Below are positions 7,645 to 15,987 of a stretch of 47,942 bases of DNA, piece by piece. Positions within the stretch are counted from its first letter, which is position 1. Each line of letters begins with the position of its first letter. The stretch is from IMG/VR virus record IMGVR_UViG_3300045996_001223, positions 1 through 47,942 of that record. One strand, 5' to 3'. A model generated the notes under the pieces. It was not told the DNA's origin and did not search any database. It was given only the letters and a program-made list of their open reading frames with translations. Made by a program: the position numbers and the translations under genes. The DNA comes from a virus.

Positions 7645-8288
7645 CGCTGTATACGGACAGTAGCAAGATCGCCGCCTACCTCGGCGCCACCTTCACCGCC
7701 GCCCAGCAGACCCAGGCCGGCCTCGTCGCGGCCGGCGCGTCCAACTTCATCGAGCAGGCGCTCGACCGCTCCTGGCTCGGCTACACCAGCGTGCCGCTGA
7801 GCGTCACCGACGAGCGGCACACCGTCTCCGGCAACCGCATCTGGCTGCTGCACCCACCGGTCGCGACCGTGACCTCGGTCAGCAGCCGCCTCCGGTACGC
7901 CGGCGCCACCATCTACACCCTCGACCAGGACTACCAGTACGAACTGATCGAGCCGGCCATCGGCGAGATCGTGTTCTCCCCGACCTACGAGGGCCAGCGG
8001 ATCGAGGTCGACTACACCTCGACCGAGCCGACCCCGGCCATCATCGCCCAGTTCGCGACCGAGCTTGCGGCCGGCATGCTGGCGCTCTCGCTGGCCGGCG
8101 CCGGCGCCGCCGCGGCCGCCGCGGCCGGCATCAAGCGGTACACGCTCTGGGGCGGCGACCTGTCCGTCGAGTACGCGACCCCCAGCACCTCGCAGTCGAG
8201 CGGCACCACCGCCTCCAGCTCGACCAGGCTGCCGGCCCTCTGGGAGCAGATCGAGGCGATGTTCTCCCGCAAGCTGTCGGTGGCCTGA
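7641..8288 (+). CDS. head-tail connector protein (gp6-like)
   Basis: A 215-aa product from GTG 7641, overlapping the previous stop. It begins with DSSKIAAYLGATFTAAQ and has a long helix, then RIWLLHPPVATVTSV and EIVFSPTYEGQRIEVDYTS. This resembles the DNA-packaging/connector adaptors that form a ring below the portal. An Ala-rich helix (residues about 148-165) and a Ser/Thr linker follow. Its place after the capsid gene and before the closure protein supports the assignment. Confidence 0.65.
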   Translation: MTLYTDSSKIAAYLGATFTAAQQTQAGLVAAGASNFIEQALDRSWLGYTSVPLSVTDERHTVSGNRIWLLHPPVATVTSVSSRLRYAGATIYTLDQDYQYELIEPAIGEIVFSPTYEGQRIEVDYTSTEPTPAIIAQFATELAAGMLALSLAGAGAAAAAAAGIKRYTLWGGDLSVEYATPSTSQSSGTTASSSTRLPALWEQIEAMFSRKLSVA

Positions 8289-8629
8289 TGGACTTCGAGA
8301 CGATGTTCGCCGACACCTTCACCGAGACGGTCACGGTCAGAGAGCCGACCGGCACGGGCACCTACGGCGAGCCGACCTTCACGGGCGCGGCCACCCTGAC
8401 CCTGCCGGCCTGGATCAGTCGCAAGCCCCGCGAGGTCCGGACTCACACCGGCGAGGAGCGGGTCTCGTCGGCCGAGATCTCCATCGGCCACCCCTCGGCC
8501 GGCGTCGCCGTGCCAGATATCTCACCGGAAGCCGAGCTGACGCTCCCCGGCGGACAGAAGCCGGCCATCCTCGCCGTCGCCTCGCTGATCGACCCCGACG
8601 GCGATCGGCACGTGAGGATTTACGTCTGA
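8288..8629 (+). CDS. head closure (stopper) protein
   Basis: A 113-aa all-beta protein starting with FETMFADTFTETVTVREPTGTG and a YGEPTFTGAATLTLPAWIS segment typical of small head-completion proteins of the SPP1 gp16/HK97 gp7 kind. It overlaps both neighbours by one base (TGATG). Assignment rests mainly on order: connector, closure, gp10-like, terminator. Confidence 0.6.
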   Translation: MDFETMFADTFTETVTVREPTGTGTYGEPTFTGAATLTLPAWISRKPREVRTHTGEERVSSAEISIGHPSAGVAVPDISPEAELTLPGGQKPAILAVASLIDPDGDRHVRIYV

Positions 8630-9027
8630 TGGCCGGCGGCATCACCGTCCGACCCGTCGGCCTCGACCGCCTGACCGCCCGCCTGACCGGGCTCGCCTCC
8701 ACCCTGCCCGACGCCGTCGCGGCCGAGTTGTACCGCGACATGGTCGGGGTGATGTTTGAGTCGCAGAAGATCGTGCCCTACGAGGAGGGCGACCTCCACG
8801 ACTCCGGCGAGACCGACCGCCCCGAGATCAATGGCGGCCGGGTCAGCGTGACGCTGCACTACGGCGGCGGGAACGTCGACTACGCCCTGGTCCAGCACGA
8901 GGACCTGACCCTCAACCACCCGAACGGCGGCGAGGCCAAGTTCCTCGAGTCGGCGCTGCACCAGTGGGCCGACGACGGCCCGAAGGCCGTGGCAAACCGG
9001 GCGCTCCGGCGGGCGGCACGTCAATGA
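8629..9027 (+). CDS. HK97 gp10-like tail completion / minor virion protein
   Basis: A 132-aa protein from ATG 8629. It has an N-terminal helix (LDRLTARLTGLASTLPDAVA), then VPYEEGDLHDSGETDRP and a beta hairpin. The segment YALVQHEDLTLNHPNGGEAKFLESAL is the typical gp10 family block, the equivalent of YAxxVExG...KPFLxxAL. These proteins sit at the head-tail joint and help attach tails. Confidence 0.65.
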   Translation: MAGGITVRPVGLDRLTARLTGLASTLPDAVAAELYRDMVGVMFESQKIVPYEEGDLHDSGETDRPEINGGRVSVTLHYGGGNVDYALVQHEDLTLNHPNGGEAKFLESALHQWADDGPKAVANRALRRAARQ

Positions 9028-9224
9028 GCGGGCCTCGGAGCGCAGGGTTTCCCGCGATGCAGCCACGCCTCCGTCTGTGCGTCGGTCGACGGTCGGGCCG
9101 TCGAATACACGAGGTAGTGGCGCCGGATGCCGCAGTCGAGGCATCGCAGGCTCCCCGGGTTGAACCAGAGATGCGGCCCGATCTGGCGGGCCTTGTCCTC
9201 CGAGAGCCGTTCGATCTTCAGCAT
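9021..9224 (-). CDS. antisense small zinc-finger protein (moron-like)
   Basis: A 67-aa product on the strand opposite to the surrounding tail operon, filling a gap of about 210 bases. It has CLDCGIRRHYLVYSTARP and a second Cys near the end (HRGKPC). A -10-like TACACT (revcomp of 9231-9236) lies six bases before the ATG, which would give a leaderless message. The gene overlaps the end of the gp10-like gene by seven bases in convergent orientation. Function unknown; phage morons often alter the host. Confidence 0.5.
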   Translation of the reverse strand: MLKIERLSEDKARQIGPHLWFNPGSLRCLDCGIRRHYLVYSTARPSTDAQTEAWLHRGKPCAPRPAH

Positions 9225-9241
9225 GCCGTGAGTGTACCGCG

Positions 9242-9631
9242 ATGAGCATGCTGACCGACATCCACAGCTACCTGACGGCCAACGGCCAGTCGGCCAACCT
9301 CTACATCGGCGCGCTCCCGGACAGCCCCGACGTGGTGGTCGGGCTGTTCCAGTATCAGGGCCGCCCGCCGGCCGAGGTCCTCGAGGTGGCGGGCATCCGC
9401 CGGGAGCGGCCCGGGCTCCAGGTCCAGGTCCGGTCGGCCCCGAACACCTACGCCGATGCCGAGGCCCGCGCCTACGCCATCTACGACCTCTTGCAGGTCG
9501 CCAACGCCACGCTCGGGTCGGGCTTCTACCAGGAGGTCCGCCCGCTGGGTTCGCCGTTCCCGCTCGGTCGTGATCTGAACCGACGGGTCGTCATCGCGGC
9601 CAACTATCTGGTCAGCCGCGACTGGGTTTAG
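9242..9631 (+). CDS. tail terminator / minor capsid protein
   Basis: A 129-aa product. It shows IHSYLTANGQSANLYIGALPDSPDVVVGL, LFQYQGRPPAEV, then ERPGLQVQVRSAPNTYADAEARAYAIYDLL. This is the pattern of the phage minor-capsid/tail-terminator family that caps the tube. Its place before the tube gene fits tail terminators. Confidence 0.7.
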   Translation: MSMLTDIHSYLTANGQSANLYIGALPDSPDVVVGLFQYQGRPPAEVLEVAGIRRERPGLQVQVRSAPNTYADAEARAYAIYDLLQVANATLGSGFYQEVRPLGSPFPLGRDLNRRVVIAANYLVSRDWV

Positions 9632-9641
9632 GAGGCCCACC

Positions 9642-9851
9642 ATGCCGGAGGAGAAAGACCCGCCGACCGCGTCGCCGGACCGCGCCGAACGACGCGAGCA
9701 GTCTCGCGGTTATCGCGAGCAGACCTGGGGCGGGCACCCGCACTACGTCTGCCTCAGGGAGCCCTGCTGGTACGGCACCTACAGCCGCGCCAACACCTTC
9801 GACGAGGCCGAGATGCAGGGGCACCAGGCCCAGGCCCACGCCGACCAGTAG
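9642..9851 (+). CDS. small C2H2-like protein
   Basis: A 69-aa protein with a GGAGG ribosome site just before ATG 9642. The first 30 residues are charged and probably disordered. Residues 34-66 contain YVCLREPCWYGTYSRAN and HQAQAHAD, matching a C-x4-C...H-x3-H zinc site. It sits between terminator and tube genes. Function unknown. Confidence 0.55.
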   Translation: MPEEKDPPTASPDRAERREQSRGYREQTWGGHPHYVCLREPCWYGTYSRANTFDEAEMQGHQAQAHADQ

Positions 9852-9897
9852 CGGCCCCCACCGGGCCACCGGATGCCATTTTGGAGGGATGTGAGAG

Positions 9898-10341
9898 ATG
9901 ACTGCCGCCGCGATCCTGGGCAAGGGCGCCATCCTGCAGATGTCGGATGCGACCCTGACCGCGTTCTCGTCGATCAGCGAATTGCGCTCGGTGCCGTTCC
10001 CGCAGCTGCAGGGCGACCGCATCGACGTCACCACCCACGACTCGCCGGGCTTCACCCGCCAGTTCGTCTCCGGCCTGGACGACCTGCCGGCCGTGACCTT
10101 CGAGATCAACTGGCTGCCGGCCAACGCCACCCACGACGAGACCACCGGCCTGCTCTCGGTCCAGCGCAGCAAGGCCGTCCGGGTCTTCAAGGTCACCCTG
10201 CCGACGGCGGTCTCGCCGACCAAGGTCTTCACCTTCTCGGCCCAGGTGCTCCAGTTCAACCCGACCGTGCCGATCGACAACGTGATGCAGGCGTCGATCC
10301 AGTTGCAGCCGTCGGCCGCCCCGACCATCGCATCCAGTTAA
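9898..10341 (+). CDS. major tail (tube) protein
   Basis: A 147-aa beta-rich protein with a good ribosome site (GGAGG at about 9883). Motifs are ISELRSVPFPQLQGDRIDVT, THDSPGFTRQFVSGLDDLP, FEINWLPAN and the end VLQFNPTVPIDNVMQASIQL, the usual gpV/tube layout where the last strand carries the IDNVMxASIxL motif. It polymerises as the tail tube around the tape measure. It shows no similarity to the tube protein of the second module. Confidence 0.82.
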   Translation: MTAAAILGKGAILQMSDATLTAFSSISELRSVPFPQLQGDRIDVTTHDSPGFTRQFVSGLDDLPAVTFEINWLPANATHDETTGLLSVQRSKAVRVFKVTLPTAVSPTKVFTFSAQVLQFNPTVPIDNVMQASIQLQPSAAPTIASS

Positions 10342-10350
10342 GGAGGGCGC

Positions 10351-10785
10351 ATGCCCACCGCAACCGACACCAACGGCGCCGCCCCGGCCGCTGAGGCCCG
10401 GGCGGCGACCCCGACCCCGATCAGCCGCCCCCGCATCGTCAAGCCCGTCCCGATCATGCTCGATCGCGAGCGGCACATGGTCATGGACTTCGTCGCGATG
10501 GACGCCTTCGAGGACGTGACCGGCCTCTCCGCCTGGGGGCGGGAAGCCTGGGACGGCCGGCCGCGCAACGTGGTCGCGCTGATCTGGGCAGCCCTCCTGC
10601 ACGAGGATCCGGACCTCGACCTCGATGCCTTCAAGCGGCTGCCGTGCATGACGCTCGCGAACATGGGCTACCTGACCGAGCGGCTGGGCGAATTGTGGGG
10701 CGAGGCGTTCCCCGACGCCGACGACGCATCCGCGAGCGAGGCGGCTGGTGAATCGGACCCAAACCCGCGCCGCCGCGCTGGCTAG
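10351..10785 (+). CDS. tail assembly chaperone G-like (zero-frame product)
   Basis: A 144-aa protein preceded by AAGGAGG. The first 40 residues are an Ala/Pro linker, then PVPIMLDRERHMVMDFVAMDAFEDVTGLS and DGRPRNVVALIWAALLHEDP, DAFKRLPCMTLANMGYLTERLGE. This is the usual helical G-type chaperone found between tube and tape measure genes. A slippery CCCAAAC lies near its end (10758-10764), so a fraction of ribosomes should make the longer GT protein. Confidence 0.75.
   Translation: MPTATDTNGAAPAAEARAATPTPISRPRIVKPVPIMLDRERHMVMDFVAMDAFEDVTGLSAWGREAWDGRPRNVVALIWAALLHEDPDLDLDAFKRLPCMTLANMGYLTERLGELWGEAFPDADDASASEAAGESDPNPRRRAG
10758..10764 (+). promoter_or_regulatory. -1 ribosomal frameshift heptamer CCCAAAC
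   Basis: In the G frame the codons are GAC CCA AAC CCG, so the sequence is C CCA AAC, an exact X XXY YYZ slip site. The -1 frame is open from here to 11126 and encodes a T-like domain. Downstream GC-rich sequence (CCGCGCCGCCGCGCTGGC) could pause the ribosome. Confidence 0.75.
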
Positions 10786-11126
10786 ACCTCTGGTCGTTCG
10801 CCAGGATCGAGCTCGGCCTCTCGTTGGCCGAGTTCTGGTCGTCGACGCCCAGGAGCTACCGGGCGCTGGCCGACCGGGTGCTCGAGCGCGAGCGACGAGC
10901 GGACGCCCGCTTCGGGACGGTCGCGGCGGTCGCGGCCAACCTGATGGGCGGCAAGCGCGGCGGCGGGCAGTTCTCGCCGGCCGACTTCTTCCCGTCGCTC
11001 GCAGAGGCGCCGGCGGCCGGGACGAGGCCGACCGGCCCGTCCGACGAGCAGATCCTGGCCGGCCTGACGGGCTGGGCGGCGCTCTGCGGCACGCCGGTCT
11101 TGGCGCAGGGCCGAGCGCGCCCGTAA
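10764..11126 (+). CDS. tail assembly chaperone T extension (made by -1 frameshift)
   Basis: This frame has no good start of its own (the first ATG-type start, at 10824, lies inside the domain) but continues the G frame after a -1 slip at CCCAAAC. The 120 residues read PAPPRWLDLWSFARIELGLS, LAEFWSSTPRSYRALADR, ERRADARFGTVAAVAANL and FSPADFFPSL, a classical T-type sequence that recruits tape measure and tube. The GT fusion would be about 258 aa. It ends 31 bases before the tape measure gene. Confidence 0.75.
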   Translation, partial: PAPPRWLDLWSFARIELGLSLAEFWSSTPRSYRALADRVLERERRADARFGTVAAVAANLMGGKRGGGQFSPADFFPSLAEAPAAGTRPTGPSDEQILAGLTGWAALCGTPVLAQGRARP

Positions 11127-11157
11127 CGGCGGCGTCCGGCCCCGTCCGGAGGCGGCC

Positions 11158-14100
11158 ATGACGTCGCCGCTCGGATCGTTCTCGTTCACCGTCGACGCCG
11201 AGGTCGGGCCGGCCCAGCGCAAGCTGCAGCAGTTCGTCCAGCAGGCCCAGCAGGCCGGCCGGGCCGTCGAGCAGGCGTTCGGCGGCCGGGGCGAGGCGAT
11301 CCTCCTGAAGGCGGACGGCACGCCGCTGATCCGCGAGGCCCGGCGGGCCGAGGAGGCGATCGAGAAGGTCGGCCGGGCCGCGAAGCAGGTCGCCGACCGC
11401 CCGGTCACCATGACCGTCCGGGCCAACCTGAACGAGGCCGAGCGGAGCCTCGACCGCCTGACGGCGAGCGCCCGAGCGCTCGGGCAGGCCCGCTTCAACC
11501 TGGCCGTCCGGGCCGACGGCTCCAGGGAGGCCGAGCAGGCGATCGTCCGCCTGCAGGCCGCGCTGCGGGCAGCCAGGGCCGGCGAGACGATCAACGTCAA
11601 CGTCCAGGCGGCATCGGTCGGTCAAGCCGACGCCGCCGTGCGCCGGCTGACCGCCGACATCAACGCCGCCAAGGCGGCCGGCGCTCGGGTCGCCGTCAAC
11701 GTCCAGACCAACGCCCAGCAGGGCGGCTTCCTGCGGGAGGTCGGGCGGGGCTTCCTGCAGCAGGCCACGCCGGGCCTGGCGACCGGCGCCGCCGCCGCTG
11801 CTGGCGTGGTCGCGGCCCAGGCCGTTGCCAGGCTCGCTCAGGCGATGCAGGAGGGCATCGCCGCCGGCATCCAGTACAACGCCTCGCTGGAGACTTCGTC
11901 GGTCCAGATGCGGGTGTTCCTGGGGTCGGCCGAGGCCTCGGCCCGGGCGATGCAGCGATTCCAGCGGATCGCCGAAGAGACGCCGTTCTCGCTCCGCCAG
12001 ATCAACGAGGCCGCCGCCTCGTTCTCCCAGGTCTCGGGCGGCAATATCCAGCGCCTGGAGCGGCTCGTCGTGCTGGCGACCCAGCTCGCCGCCGTCAACC
12101 CCAGCGAGGCGACCGGCGGCGGGCTGGGCGGCGCGACGGTCGCCCTCAGAGAGGCGCTCTCCGGCGACTTCACCTCGATCGTCGAGCGGTTCCGCGTCTC
12201 GCGGACCGAGATCAATCGCCTCCGCGAGCTCGGCCTGACCGGCGAGGCGCTGGCCGTCGCGCTGGTCAAGGCGGCCGGTGGCGGCAAGCAGCTCTCCGAC
12301 GCGCTTGCCAACACGTTCGAGTCCCGTGCCGCCAAGGCGGCCGAGATCCTGGAGCGACTGGCCGGGGTGGCGACGAGGCCGATCTTTGCCGTGCTCTCGG
12401 CCGGGCTCGAGGGGTTTGCCGCCAACGTCGAGAAGGTCATCGGTCCGGTCGAACGCCTCGTCGTTGCGCTTGACCGGCTGCAAGGCGGCCGGGGCGCGGC
12501 GGCCGCCACGGCGCTGGTCAGCCCGGCCAGCTTCCTGGCCGCCGCCGCCGTCGCCGCCCCACCAGCGCGCCCGGAGCCGCCCATCAGCCCGGTCGAGTCC
12601 GCCCGACAGGCCAGGATCGGGGCCGCCCAGCAGGAGGCCGACCGGGCCGAGCGGGCACTCCGCCAGCAGGAGCAGGTGGTCAAGGACATCGAGAAGGGGC
12701 TGGAGCAGGTCGCCGCCGCCGCCCGCCTGGTCACCGAGGAGTACGAGGCCCAGCTCCGCCCGCTCGAGGCCCAGCAGCGCGCGCTCGACGCCCAGATCGC
12801 CGCCAACCAGGCCGCCGGCCGCGAGATCGCCGCCCGCGCCCAGGCCGCCGAGGGGCCGGTCGAGACCCGCGCCCAGACGGCCGGCACCCAGGTCATCCTC
12901 GACCACGAGCGCGAGCTGCTGGAGATCCGCCACCGCCGGGCCGAGATCTCGGAGCAGATCGCCGAGGCCGAGCAGGCCGCCGCCAACCGCGCCGCCGAGG
13001 CCCAGATCCGGGCCGCCGAACGGGGACTCCAGGCCGCGCGAGACCGCGCCCAGGCCGAGCGGGACGCCCGCCAGGAGGTGCTGGAGGGGGTCCGCGAGGA
13101 GATCAGGGCACGGCAAGAGGCCCGGCAGGCCGCCCTGGAGGGCATGCGCGCCTACATCCAGGCCATCCAGGAGGCCCGTCGCGAGGCGCTCGACGCCATC
13201 CGCGAGGAGATCGCCGCCCGCCAGGAGGCCCGTCGCGAGGCCATCGACGGGCTGCGCGAGCAGATCGACGAGCGCCGCCGGGCCTACGACCTGGAGCGCG
13301 AGAACCGCGACGAGGCCCGGCAGGCCCAGCAGGAGGCGTTCGCCGAGCAGGAGCGGCAGGCCGAGCGGGCGCACACGATCTCGCAGGACCGCTACCGCGA
13401 CCAGATCGACGCCCTCCGCGCCCAGGCCGACGCCGTCGAGGAGCGGATCGAGCGGGAGAGCGGGGCGCAGCGTGAGCTGGCCGCCTTCGAGCGCGCCGAG
13501 GCCGCACGCCGGCGTGCCCAGAGCGTCGCCTCGGCCGAGCGGAACGTGCTGCAGGCCCGGACGGGCCGGGAGCGCGCCGACGCCCTCCAGCGCCTCGCCG
13601 AGATCCGGGCCGAGGCGACGGCCGACGCCCGTCGGGAAGAGCTGCAGGCCCGGATCGAGCGCCAGCGGGAAGAGGGCGACCGCCGCCGCGAGGCGATCCA
13701 GGCGAAGATCGCCGAGCTGGAGCGCAAGGCCCGAGCCGAGGACCGCGCCTACCAGCGCGACCGCGACGCGCGGCGCGAGGCGTTCGAGGCCCAGCAACGG
13801 GCGCAAGCCGCCGCCGACCGTGCCGAGGAGAAGGCCGAGCGCGAACGCCGCCGGGCGGAAGACGCCCAGGTCCGGGCGCTCGAGAAGGCCGACCGCGAGG
13901 CGACCAAGCGCGAGCAGGCCGAGATCAAGGCGCTCGAGAAGGCCGACCGCGAGCAGACCAAGGCCGAGAACGCGGCCATCCGCGCGGCGGAAGCCTCGGC
14001 GCGGGCCGAGGAGCGGGCCGATCAGGCCCGGCTGCGCGAGGAGGAGCGGGCCGCGCGCGAGGCCGATCGCGCCGCCGATCGGGCGCTCCGCGAGCAGGAG

Positions 14101-15840
14101 CGGGCGGTCGCCGCCCAGCGCGACGAGTTGCAGGCTCGGGTCGCGGCGCAAGAAGAGGCGCGCGACGCCGCCCGCCTGGTTCGGCTGCGCGAGTCGGCCG
14201 AGCTCGAGCAGCGGATCCTCGACAACCGCCAGCGGGCGCTCGAGGCCCAGGACGTCGCGGCGGCGGCCCAGGCCGAAGCCGACCGCGTCCGGAACGAGGC
14301 CGAGGGGCGGGCGCTGGCCGACCGCAAGGCGGCGCTCGACGACCAGCACGACGCGATCGTCCGCAACCGCGACGCCGCACTCGTCGGCCTCGACGAGGAA
14401 GCAGCCAAGCTGACCATCGCCAAAGACCGGGCAACCGAGCTGGTTGCGCAGATGGAGGCGGTCGTCAAGGCGACCCAGGAGGCGGTCAAGCAGGCGCAGG
14501 CGTTCGGGCAGGCGTTCTCGGCTCCGGTTGCGTCCGACGACCTCGATGCCCCCAGCCATCATAGCGTCCAGCAGTCGCGCACCTCGACGCTGGTCGATAT
14601 GGGGAAGTCGTGGGGCGAGACCATCGCCAAGGCGATCGACGGGGCGCTCCGCGCGCAACTGGATATCAACGGCCACCTCAGGCTCGGCCAGTGGTTCTTG
14701 GAAGAGAGCGGCAAGGCCGCTCTCGCGGTCGCTGAGGGGTTCTCCAAGACACTCACCGACGACCAGACGGCCGAGAAAGTTGCCCTGGAGTGGGGCACGC
14801 GGTCGCGCGACGCGATCGTCAAGGGCGTCTGGGACGCCCAGTCACCCTCGAAGGTCACGATCCAGCTGGGCAAGGATGTCGCTGAAGGCTTCGTCCAGGG
14901 GCTGGCTACCAACGAGCGGGCCATCGTCGACGCCCTGGAGGCGCCCTGGATCGAGGTCGACCAGCGCTTCTGGCCCGAGGTCGAGCGGAAGTGGAAGACG
15001 GCCGGCGCCGACCACGCCAAGGCGTACGCCGAGGGCTTCAAGGGCGAGCGGGTCCAGGACGACATCGACAGGTGCATCGACGACGTGCTCCGCAAGATCC
15101 GCGAGAACGACCGCCTGTTCAAGCTGGCCGGCGGGCGGGCCGCCGGCGAGTTCTCCGAGGGCTGGTGCGACCTGCTCTCGCTCCGTGACTGCTTCGCCCG
15201 CGAGATGGAGTGGATGGAGAACAACGCCCAGGCCTACGGCACCCGGGTCGGCGCCAGGTTCAGCACCGGCTTCGGCGAGACCGCCACCGTGGGCGGCTCG
15301 CCCGCCGGCGGCGGGGCCACCGGCGGCGCCATTCAGGAGTGGCACGAGTCCTGGGGCGGCATCTGCAGGATCTGGCGCCGCTACACCGGGGGATGGGCCG
15401 TGTACAGCCGTCACGCGGCCCACGCGGGCATGCAGTCCGGCCCGCCCCCCGGCGCGCCTGGCACCACGCTGAGCGGGAGCCCCGCGGGTTCGCAGCCGCA
15501 GGCCCGCGCCGTCGGCGGCCCGCTCTGGCCGAACATGGACACCGTCGTCGGCGAAGACGGGCCCGAGATCGTGCGCTGGCGGGCCGGGACGCCGACCGTG
15601 ATCCCGCACGCCCTGTCGATGTCGACGCTGGGCGGCGGCGGGTTGGCCTCGATCGGTGGGCGGGGCGCCGTCTCGGTCTCGGTCAACCAGACCATCCACG
15701 CATCGCCCGGCATGGACGCGAACGCGCTCGCCCGAGTCGTGACCGACCAGGCGGTTGCCGCGATCATCGACGTCCTCGACGACGCCGAGCGCCGCACGCC
15801 GAACCCGCTCTCGCGAATCCTTCCGGGCGCGCTTCGATGA
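11158..15840 (+). CDS. tape measure protein, 1560 aa
   Basis: This is the longest gene of the module. The N-terminus (residues 1-170) resembles tape measure starts (SPLGSFSFTVDAEVGPAQRK). Residues 200-460 hold SLETSSVQMRVFLGSAEASA, FQRIAEETPFSL and a small hydrophobic area around 200-225. Residues 490-1110 form a huge Arg/Glu/Ala coiled coil with 18-residue repeats at 652-705. The C-terminal part has WDAQSPSKVTIQLGKDVAEGF and GGPLWPNMDTVVGEDGPEIV, both usual in tape measures. By the accepted rule of about 0.15 nm per residue the tail would be near 230 nm. Confidence 0.9.
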   Translation: MTSPLGSFSFTVDAEVGPAQRKLQQFVQQAQQAGRAVEQAFGGRGEAILLKADGTPLIREARRAEEAIEKVGRAAKQVADRPVTMTVRANLNEAERSLDRLTASARALGQARFNLAVRADGSREAEQAIVRLQAALRAARAGETINVNVQAASVGQADAAVRRLTADINAAKAAGARVAVNVQTNAQQGGFLREVGRGFLQQATPGLATGAAAAAGVVAAQAVARLAQAMQEGIAAGIQYNASLETSSVQMRVFLGSAEASARAMQRFQRIAEETPFSLRQINEAAASFSQVSGGNIQRLERLVVLATQLAAVNPSEATGGGLGGATVALREALSGDFTSIVERFRVSRTEINRLRELGLTGEALAVALVKAAGGGKQLSDALANTFESRAAKAAEILERLAGVATRPIFAVLSAGLEGFAANVEKVIGPVERLVVALDRLQGGRGAAAATALVSPASFLAAAAVAAPPARPEPPISPVESARQARIGAAQQEADRAERALRQQEQVVKDIEKGLEQVAAAARLVTEEYEAQLRPLEAQQRALDAQIAANQAAGREIAARAQAAEGPVETRAQTAGTQVILDHERELLEIRHRRAEISEQIAEAEQAAANRAAEAQIRAAERGLQAARDRAQAERDARQEVLEGVREEIRARQEARQAALEGMRAYIQAIQEARREALDAIREEIAARQEARREAIDGLREQIDERRRAYDLERENRDEARQAQQEAFAEQERQAERAHTISQDRYRDQIDALRAQADAVEERIERESGAQRELAAFERAEAARRRAQSVASAERNVLQARTGRERADALQRLAEIRAEATADARREELQARIERQREEGDRRREAIQAKIAELERKARAEDRAYQRDRDARREAFEAQQRAQAAADRAEEKAERERRRAEDAQVRALEKADREATKREQAEIKALEKADREQTKAENAAIRAAEASARAEERADQARLREEERAAREADRAADRALREQERAVAAQRDELQARVAAQEEARDAARLVRLRESAELEQRILDNRQRALEAQDVAAAAQAEADRVRNEAEGRALADRKAALDDQHDAIVRNRDAALVGLDEEAAKLTIAKDRATELVAQMEAVVKATQEAVKQAQAFGQAFSAPVASDDLDAPSHHSVQQSRTSTLVDMGKSWGETIAKAIDGALRAQLDINGHLRLGQWFLEESGKAALAVAEGFSKTLTDDQTAEKVALEWGTRSRDAIVKGVWDAQSPSKVTIQLGKDVAEGFVQGLATNERAIVDALEAPWIEVDQRFWPEVERKWKTAGADHAKAYAEGFKGERVQDDIDRCIDDVLRKIRENDRLFKLAGGRAAGEFSEGWCDLLSLRDCFAREMEWMENNAQAYGTRVGARFSTGFGETATVGGSPAGGGATGGAIQEWHESWGGICRIWRRYTGGWAVYSRHAAHAGMQSGPPPGAPGTTLSGSPAGSQPQARAVGGPLWPNMDTVVGEDGPEIVRWRAGTPTVIPHALSMSTLGGGGLASIGGRGAVSVSVNQTIHASPGMDANALARVVTDQAVAAIIDVLDDAERRTPNPLSRILPGALR
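13111..13272 (+). repeat. three tandem 18-residue repeats in the tape measure
   Basis: Units begin at 13111, 13165 and 13219, 54 bases each. They start RQEARQAALEG, IQEARREALDAI and RQEARREAIDGL and have Arg/Glu/Ala helix phasing; degenerate units flank them. Another repeated pair (ALEKADREAT / ALEKADREQT) lies near 13878-13960. Confidence 0.65.
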
Positions 15841-15869
15841 GGAGTCTAGACGGCAACCGGACCATGCGT

Positions 15870-15956
15870 CGTGTGCTGAGCGGCAGGGGAATTGAACCCC
15901 TTGCCGCCTCCGACCGGTACGTAGACGGGAGATCCGACACCACCGCTCAGCACACG
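15870..15956 (-). ncRNA. tRNA-like structural element, antisense
   Basis: Outer arms at 15870-15883 and 15943-15956 are a perfect 14-base inverted repeat (CGTGTGCTGAGCGG). On the minus strand, AGGGG TTCAATT CCCCT gives a five-base stem with an exact T-loop (TTCAANN), directly followed by GCCGCTCA, which pairs with GAGCGGT of the 5' arm as a seven-base acceptor stem. There is no recognisable D-arm, and the possible anticodon stem (CCCGT / CCGGT) has mismatches. So it is a tRNA-like fold or tRNA remnant and not a standard tRNA. It fills the 15841-15987 gap, opposite to the tail operon. Confidence 0.5.
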
Positions 15957-15987
15957 AATTATGCCCGCTACCAGCTGGGAGGCGGCG

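Noticed and set aside
9754-14676. A 1640-codon open frame on the minus strand opposite to the tape measure
   Set aside because: It is the mirror of a GC-rich, Arg/Glu/Ala coiled coil; its translation is Leu/Gly/Arg-rich without domain, and the plus strand carries clear tape-measure motifs and neighbours.
15870-15956. A standard tRNA gene
   Set aside because: T-arm and acceptor are perfect, but the D-arm is missing and the anticodon stem has mismatches, so only a tRNA-like element is claimed.
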